64,000 bases of DNA from Aquarana catesbeiana (Eukaryota; Chordata; Amphibia; Anura; Ranidae): contig NC_133333.1 of the NCBI RefSeq assembly GCF_042186555.1, forward strand, positions 217,941,022 through 218,005,021, read 5' to 3'. The notes beneath the pieces are model-generated. The model had not been told where the DNA came from. It saw only the letters and a list, made by a program, of their open reading frames with translations, and ran no database searches. The translations under genes were made by a program, and so were the position numbers. The number at the start of each line of letters is the position of its first letter. Positions within the stretch are counted from its first letter, which is position 1. Below are positions 56,862 to 64,000 of the stretch, in pieces.

Positions 56862-58372
56862 CATTACTGTGCAAAAAGTTTAAGGTAGGTGTGCAAAAAT
56901 GCTGTAAATGAAGAATGCATTCAATAATCAAGAAGTGTTAATAGTTTATTTTTATCAATTAACAAAATAGAAAGTAAAAAAGAAAAACCTAAAGAGAAAT
57001 CCAAATCAAATTAATATTTGATGTGAATACTCTTTGGCTTCAGACCAGCATCCATTCTTTTCGGGTTGATTTGCACATAGTTTTTGAAGGAACTCTACAG
57101 GTAGGTTGTTCCAAACATCTTGGAGAACTAATCACAGATCTTCTGTGGATGTAGGCTGCCTCCGCTCTCCAGCCATTTGGCAAACATCAGTAGACATGTG
57201 CACTGCCGAAAAATCAGTTCGTTTTCGTTTCATTCGTTTTTTGGGGGGGTTTTGGCTTCTTTTTTTTGGGGTCACTAGTTAGGATTGCATTTCAAAAAAT
57301 TTGAAAATCCAAAAAACTAACTAATAATAACTATTACAGGTATTGGAATTTCCTTTCAAATTTGGCTGTTAGTGAACGAATACAAATTTATCTGAAGTTA
57401 CGAATTATCTGAAATAATGAATTCTGCATCTGAACAAATGGAACAAATAAATATTAAAAAGTTTTTATTTGTGTTATTATTTCCTTCTGTTCCATTTGTT
57501 TAGATACAGCATTCGTTATTTTGAATAATTCGTAACTTCAGATAGTGACGTAATGAACACGAATTTAACAGCCAAATTTGAAAGGAAATTATTTAATAGT
57601 TAGTAATACTTAAGGTATTATTAGTTAGTAATTATTTCAGATTTTCGAATATTCTGAAAAATTTGTTAAAAGGAGTTTTCATTCATTCGGATATTTCTGA
57701 ATGAGCAAGTTTACCTGGGTCCCACTGGTTTCTGCCAGTTCTGTGATGATGGCATCGCTAGACATCTGCCAATGTCAAAGGGAAGTAAGCATGATGTGCC
57801 TTTCATCTGCTGCATTGTTTCCTTGGCTGACCACTGCGTCTATGGTCCTCAACGTTGCCCCTTATCTTTGCGCTTCTTCAAAATAGCTTGAACAGCACAT
57901 CTTGAAACCCCAGACTGCTTTGAAATCTTAGCTGGGAGAGACCTTGCTCATGCAGTATAGACTACCTTGTGTTTTGTTGCTGTGTTCAGTCTTGCCCTGG
58001 TGTACTGTGAAACAGTCTTCCACAACCTCACCTAGTAGCGGAGTCTGACTGTTCCTCACCCAGTTTTAAGACTCCTACACAGCTGTTTGTTATTGACTTT
58101 TTTTTCGTAGGGGGGGGGGGGCACCCCTAATGGAGAGTCCGCCACGGTTTTCAACCTTCATATGAAATAAGTGTACAAGTGCAAGAACTGGTATCAGTTT
58201 GAAGCCAGAGGGTAGTCCCTCCAAAATTGATTTGATTTAGATTTTTCTTCTGTTCACTCACTTTGCATTTTGTAAATTGGATAAAAAATAAACAATTAAA
58301 ATATACATTTGTGATAGCTTTCTTACTTTGCAGCATTTCTTCACACCTGCCTAACACTTTTGCAAAGTATTG
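56862..58372 (-). mobile_element. Tc1/mariner-like element (family I), second copy
   Basis: The ends match the element at 536-1339 (TACTGTGCAAAAAGTTTAAG and the inverse ACACTTTTGCAAAGTATTG), with TA at 56860-56861 and 58373-58374. Transposase remnants read on the minus strand. A palindromic element (about 57190-57712) is inserted within it. Confidence 0.82.
57190..57712. repeat. AT-rich palindromic element nested in the Tc1-like copy
   Basis: The two halves are diverged reverse complements around about 57460. Landmarks are AATGAATTCTGCATCTGAAC with GATACAGCATTCGTTATTTT, and TTTCAAATTTGGCTGTTA with AACAGCCAAATTTGAAA. Non-coding. Confidence 0.85.
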
Positions 58373-58374
58373 TA

Positions 58375-58501
58375 TATCAATGTATATTAAATAGTGTGTG
58401 ACTGTGGGGGGAAATTGGAATGTAAGCTCCTCTGGTACAGAGACTGAAGAGACTGCCTCAGTGTTTTTTTACAGCACTGTGGAATGTGTTGGAGCTATAT
58501 A
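58375..58501. repeat. Tandem array of the about 115-bp repeat (right part)
   Basis: One unit continues the array of 56480-56861 and ends at the TA where the next Tc1-like element begins. Confidence 0.8.
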
Positions 58502-60137
58502 CAGTTGTGCTCATAAGTTACCCTGCCAGAATTTATAATTTCTTGGCCATTTTTCATAGAATATGAATAACACAAACTTTTCTTTCACTCATGGTTAGTG
58601 TTTGGCTGAAGCCATTTATTATCAAATCAACTGTGTTTACTCTTTTTAAATCACAAATGGCAACAGAAACTACCCAAATGACCCTGATCAAAAGTTTACA
58701 TACCCTGGTGATTTTGGCCTGATAACGTACACACAGGTTGACACAAAGGGGTTTGGAATGGCTATTAAAAGGTAACCATCCTCACCTGTGATCTGTTTGC
58801 TTGTAATTAGTGTGTGTGTATAAAAGGTCAATGAGTTTCTGGACTCCTGACAGACCCTTGCATCTTTCATCCAGTGCTGCACTGACGTTTCTGGATTCTG
58901 AGTCATGGGGAAAGCAAAAGAATTGTCAAAGGATCTGCGGGAAAAGGTAATTGAACCGTATAAAAACAGGAAAGGGATATAAAAAGATATCCAAGGAATT
59001 GAGAATGCCAATCAGCAGTGTTCAAACTCTAATCAAGAAATGGAAAATTAAGGGTTCTGTTGAAACCAAACCAGGTCAGGTAGACCAACTAAAATTTCAG
59101 CCACAACTGCCAGGAAAATTGTTTGGGATGCAAAGAAAAACCCACAAATAACTTTAGGTGAAATACAGGACTCTGAAAACATGTGGTGTGGCCGTTTCAA
59201 GATGCACAATAAGGAGGCACTTGAAAAAAGATGGGCTGCATGGTCGAGTCGCCAGAAGAAAGCCATTACTACGCAAATGCCACAAAGAATCCCACTTATA
59301 ATAATACGCCAAACCAGCCTCAAACTTTCTGGCACAAAGTCTTTAGGAGTGATGAGACCAAAATTTAGCTGTTTGGCCACAACCATAAACACTACATTTG
59401 GAGAGGAGTTGACAAGGCCTATGATGAAAAGGTACACCATTCCTACTGTGAAACACGGAGGTGGATCGCTGATGTTTTGGGGATGTGTGAGCTACAAAGG
59501 CACAGGAAATTTGGTCAAAATTGATGGCAAGATGAATGCAGTATGTTATCAAATAATACTGGAGGAACATTTGCATTCATCAGCCAGGAAGCTGCACATG
59601 GGACATACTTGGACATTCCAACATGACAATGATCCAAAACACAAGGCCAAGTCGACCTGTCATTGGCTACAGCAGAATAAAGTGAAGGTTCTGGAGTGGC
59701 CATCTCAGTCTCCTGACCTCAATATCATTGAGCCACTCTGGGGAGATCTCAAACGTGCAGTTCATGCAAGACAGCCCAAGAATTTACAGGAACTGGAGGC
59801 TTTTTGCCAAGAGGAATGGGCAGCTTTACCATCTGAGAAGATAAAGAGCCTCATTCACAAATACCACAAAAGACTTCAAGCTGTCATTGATGTTAAAGGG
59901 GGCAATACATGGTATTAAGAACTGGGGTATGTAAACTTTTGATCAGGGTCATTTGGGTAGTTTCTGTTGTTCTTATGATTTAAAAAGAGTAAACACAGTT
60001 GATTGATAATAAATGGCATCAGCCAAACACTAACCATGAGTGAAAGAAAAGTTTTTGTGTTAGTCATATTCTCTGAAAAACGGCCAAAAAAAAATCATAA
60101 AATTCTGCCAGGGTATGTAAACTTATAAGCACAAATG
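58502..60137 (+). mobile_element. Tc1-like element (family IV), complete ends
   Basis: About 210-bp inverted repeats begin with TTGTGCTCATAAGTTA-type sequence and end with AAAAGTTTACATACCC-type sequence in both arms. TA lies at 58500-58501 and 60138-60139. Total 1636 bp, a normal full length for Tc1-like elements. The transposase is broken. Confidence 0.92.
58905..59918 (+). pseudogene. Tc1-like transposase pseudogene (family IV)
   Basis: It starts MGKAKELSKDLREKVIE, shifts frame near 58965 and again before 59181, then reads open to the C-terminus. The first catalytic Asp region (RSDETKI) lies in a broken part followed by a stop. The second Asp (FQHDNDPKHKA) and the Glu (SPDLNIIEPLW) are intact in the last frame, spaced as in the DD34E class. 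Confidence 0.9.
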
Positions 60138-60139
60138 TA

Positions 60140-60737
60140 AGTGTATAGTAATAAAAAGTAAATAAGACATATTTCTGATACATGAACCTGCGTGCTGCAC
60201 ATTGCCTGACTGTCTTGTATGCATCGAAGACTTAAGAATAAACTCGTAATATGTTAGTCAGGAAAGCCCAGTCACCACGATGAGTGTTTCTCAGACTCCT
60301 CTGCAACATCGGAAGAATCTTATGATTAATGGTTACATCACTTCCCAATTATCTCCCTGACCTCATTAACTCTGACTGTGTTTAATGGAGTAATTAGGGA
60401 CACGCGTTCTCCAGAGTCATCGGAGCAGAATGCCGGGGCGCCCAGCACCGAGCTCTGTCCTGTTCCCAATTGAATAAGGGAAGGCCTATACAGACATAGG
60501 AGCCCATATCATAGCACTACTACTGGAACCCACCCCCCGGGATGAAGAGCTAAACTCCAGTCAGACAGTGAATTGTAATCACTCTGCATAGGCATACGGG
60601 TGACACCACTTCCTGTAATGCAGCAAAAGATAAATGGTGTCACGACTATCCTCCTGCCTGTTAAAGGACAAAGAAGCAGCAGAATATTTATCATCCCTCT
60701 GCTCTATCCATGGGTAAGAGTGTTCCCGGTGTTAAGG
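60140..60737. other. Non-coding stretch without recognised repeats
   Basis: About 600 bp. It includes an A/T-rich block with TTAATGGAGTAATTAGG near 60380 that could hold homeodomain-type sites. No gene seen; function unknown. Confidence 0.35.
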
Positions 60738-61415
60738 GGGGGTGCACACTATGAGAAAATCTGAAGAAAAATTCCGTATGAGGCATGATCGTTCGGTTTT
60801 CGTATAGTGTGTACACAACTTTCAACATCCGATTCAAACTTTCCAAACAAAGAATTTCCAAGGGGACAAGTAGGATTCATTATTATTTTACAGGATTTAT
60901 ATAGTGCCAACAGGTTACGCAGCACTTTACAATATAGAAGGGAGATTCGTGTAACATAACCCAACAAACTCCAAAACTTTTCTTGTACGTGAACAGAAGG
61001 AACGATTTTCGTTTAATGTGTACCATCACATCAGAAACGAAAGACTGTGCATGATATTTATTTTGAACATGTAAAAAGAAAAAAAATAAAAAAAAAAAAA
61101 AAAAAAAAAAAAGGAAGAAAAACCATACAAAATAATAGAAGTAATCCTTCAGTCGTAGACAATCATAAAACAACGGTAGTTACAAGAGAAAACAAAAAAA
61201 AAAACAAAAACACACCCTATAAAACAAAGTTTGTTTATAGTTTCTGGTCATTTTCTTTTCGGATATGTAAACGAAAGAAAAGCACCTTTGTCATACGAGA
61301 ATTTTCGTACATCATTTCCTTCCTCAGTTCCAACTTGCTGTGAAACATGTGAGGAGAGGGAGAAAATAAATAAATCACACGATCATTTGCCCGATTTTCT
61401 CATAGTGTGCACCAG
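60738..61415. mobile_element. MITE with GTGCACACTATGAGAAAAT ends and an L2 tail inside
   Basis: The left end GTGCACACTATGAGAAAAT and right end GATTTTCTCATAGTGTGCAC are inverted. An L2 3'-tail fragment with GGATTTATATAGTGCCAACA sits at about 60885-60980. Non-coding. Confidence 0.8.
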
Positions 61416-61454
61416 TCTTTAGTCTGCATTCACACAGGAGTTTGGATGGGAATA

Positions 61455-61725
61455 CATAGGCCTCTTTTGCACTTGTGCGACTTGTCCCGCGACTTGGGAC
61501 TGCAAAGTCACATGACAAGTCATACCCCATGATTTCCAATAAGTACCGTTCATATCTGTGCGACTTCAAAAGTAGTCCCAGTACTACCTTGGACCAACTT
61601 TGATGCAAGTTCAGATCCACAGAGCTCAAGTTTTCACAGGCATTCACTGAAAGCGCCGCAAAATCGCGTCAATGTCGCAGTAAAATCGCATCCAGGTCGC
61701 GGCAGTGTGAAAAGGGTCTTAGCAG
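61455..61725. repeat. GTGCGACTT-type dispersed repeat
   Basis: It contains several direct and inverted copies of GTGCGACTT and GACTTGTCCCGCGACTT, matching the pattern at 1355-1601 and 3585-3720. The 61725-62190 interval that follows shows no gene. Confidence 0.6.
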
Positions 61726-62190
61726 TGTTCATGAGCAGCTAAATGCAGACTCTGCAACAGTCTCTGCAATGACTGCAAACTGGCTGATTACCTGCGGCCA
61801 AATCTCAGCAGAAATGCTGCCCCTAGATGCACACAGACTGCCTCCAGGGTCTTTTTGCATGTATTTGCATGTATCTATTCAGATGAGCAGTTTGCATACA
61901 AACAGTAGTGGTGCCCGCCATTGATTTGTATGGAGTAAAAATTTGACAGCCGCAGCTGACACTTGCGGCTGTTTACACACAGTGTGTACAACAGAATTTA
62001 CAACTGCTGGAAAAAGTCTACTATTTCTTCACACAAACTCTCACGTGAATATTGTCTAATACTAACAATATTGTGTAATGCAATAGAGACTAATTAGTTT
62101 ACACAGATTACCCTCTCCCAGTATAAATGCCTGACAAGTGCCAGATGTAGGAAAAATATTCACGTGTGGAAAAACATTTCTTTACATATA

Positions 62191-63052
62191 CACTATATTG
62201 TTAAAAGTATTGGGACACCTGCCTTACAAGCACATGAACTTTAATGGTGTCTTAGTCCGTAGAGTTCAATATTGAGTTGGCCCACCCTTTACAGCTATAA
62301 CAGCTTCAACTCTTCTGGGAAGGCTGTCCACAAGGTTTAGGAGTGTGTCTATGGGAATGTTTGACCATTCTTCCAGAAGTGCATTTGTGAGGTCAGGCAC
62401 TGATGTTGGATGAGAAGGCCTGGCTCACAGTCTCCGCTCCAATTTATCCCAAAGTTGTTCTATCGGGTTGAGGTCAGGACTCTGTGCAGGCCAGTCAAGT
62501 TCCTCCATCCCAAACCCGCTCATCCATGTCTTTATGGATCTTGCTTTGTGCTCTGGTCCAAATCATTTGGTGAAGGGGGGATTATGGTGTAGGGTTGTTT
62601 TTCAGGAGTGGCGCTTTGCCCCTTCGTTCCAGTGAAGGGAACTCCTAAAGGTGTCAACATATCAAGACATTTTGGACAACTTCATGCTCCCAACTTTGTG
62701 GGAACAGTTTGGGGATGGCTCATTCCTGTTCCAACATGGCTGCAAGGCAGTGCACAAAGCAAGGTCCATAAAGACATGGATGAGGGAGTTTGGGATGGAG
62801 GAACTTGAGTGGCCTGCACAGAATCCTGACCTCAACAACACATTTGAGCGGAGACTGTGAGCCAGGCCTTCTCATCCAACATCATTGCCTCACACCTCAC
62901 AAATGCACTTCTGGAGCAATGGTCAATCATTCCCATAGACACACTCCTAAACCTTGTGGACAGCCTTCCCAGAAGGGTTGAAGCTGTAACTCGATATTGA
63001 TAGTTCATGTGTGTGTAAAGTCGGGCGTCCCAATACTTTTGACAATATAGTG
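62191..63052. mobile_element. Tc1/mariner-like element (family V) reduced to inverted halves
   Basis: The left end CACTATATTGTTAAAAGTAT and right end ATACTTTTGACAATATAGTG are inverted. The two halves continue as diverged reverse complements (for example CACAAGGTTTAGGAGTGTG and CACTCCTAAACCTTGTG) for nearly 400 bp each. The short middle retains only scraps of transposase sequence. Confidence 0.85.
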
Positions 63053-63056
63053 CAAA

Positions 63057-63061
63057 ATATA

Positions 63062-63102
<41 letters not shown>

Positions 63103-63116
63103 TACACACACACACA
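63057..63116. repeat. (TA)n(CA)n microsatellite
   Basis: TA units followed by CA units directly after the family V element. Confidence 0.95.
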
Positions 63117-64000
63117 ACGAAGGCACGTCACGTAAGGCGGTGTTAGCACAGCCGAATGTGACTGAGGGGTTGCAATACATGCAATTGTGGCGCCGTGGTG
63201 TGACATTTATGGGGTTAAGCCAGGAGGCAACATATTGCCGTTAAACAACTCTGAAAATGATCCACCTTGGGTCACTTTTCAGAGGGATGGCAAGGGCTGC
63301 GCACACGTCAGCAGACAGAAGCCCCTGTTGGAATACTTCCCCTCTAAGGCTGTTCTTGTGACAAATGGAAATTTTAGGATTTCCCCCTCACTTTCAGTCC
63401 AGTGGCAATAGTCACCAGGGAAAAAAAAAAAAAAATATATATATCTGGGGTGAATCTCCACAGCAGGGACAGAGACCGCAAATAAAATCTTACAGGGGAT
63501 CCAACCCCACTACACTCCATACAAAACTAGAACAACAAGTTTCGGCTTTAGATACACGAACAAGATGCAAGAACTCCACAAAGTCTTTAGTAGGAGTGCC
63601 CCCACTTTTATGGAATCAATAGATTGGAGTATCAGACGCGCACGCCTCATCGCCGACAACGTGTAAACACCAATCTGGCCTCTCCATCAAGATGAACAAA
63701 CAATATAACAAACATTCTGAAGATCTGCTCAAAAGCTTTATAAACAGAAGATCAGGGAACGACTGAAGAGAACGTTCGCTGGCCAGAGAGAGGGGGTGAG
63801 TCACTGCTGAGTGCGCCAAAGTCTGTGGGCTCAAGATAGGGCCGTCCAACTGAGGGCCACAGGGCCAGAAAGAATCTTGCAATCTCTGACTGACCTCATC
63901 AAAATTCGGAGGAATATTTGTGCTTCATAATCATAGAACGAACGGCACTCTTCATACCCAAAATGCACGATCCAATTTAAAGGAGTTCTCCAGGAAAGAT
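63117..64000. other. Right edge, no gene recognised
   Basis: No supportable exon was found. An A run with a short TA tract lies near 63420. ST14 exon 1 and promoter were not recognised here. Confidence 0.4.

Overview
The window is vertebrate nuclear DNA, AT-rich, with large introns and many interspersed repeats. The repeats (DIRS-like, Tc1/mariner, piggyBac, hAT and L2 sequences, plus many short palindromic elements) and the sequence of the host gene suggest a frog, probably a ranid. This taxonomic call is inference.

The only host gene that can be fully supported is ST14 (matriptase), a type II transmembrane serine protease, on the minus strand. Eighteen exons run from the membrane-anchor exon (34044-34203) to the stop codon (276-278). 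All have GT-AG boundaries and matching phases. Together they give 2484 coding bases (827 residues plus stop), in the order transmembrane segment, SEA domain, two CUB domains, four LDLR class A repeats, trypsin-like protease domain. The pattern matches human exons 2-19. Exon 1 (the extreme cytoplasmic N-terminus), the promoter and the polyadenylation site were not found. Exon 1 lies either in the unresolved stretch above 34.2 kb or beyond the window.

Everything else is mostly mobile DNA. Intron 17 carries a piggyBac element of about 5.9 kb bounded by TTAA (4852-10764). Its transposase reads in the same direction as ST14, has one frameshift near the C-terminus and is surrounded by several tandem arrays and hairpins. 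Two 975-bp non-autonomous relatives lie at 21520-22502 and 54576-55558. The first sits inside the left inverted repeat of a Tc1-like element (21349-23944), and the opposite inverted repeat of that element preserves the empty target site. Above 34 kb the window is a mosaic of nested elements: a DIRS-like element in a Tc1 element (38-39.4 kb), an L1 ORF1 relic (48.5-49.1 kb), two hAT elements with 8-bp target duplications (49.2-52.6 kb, one split by a TA-flanked element containing a large palindrome), and four Tc1/mariner copies or relics (56.9-63.1 kb), two of them inserted into one tandem repeat array.

One further possible exon of unknown identity (56243-56417, minus strand) has an open frame with plausible splice sites. 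No RNA genes, CRISPR arrays or prokaryotic features were seen.
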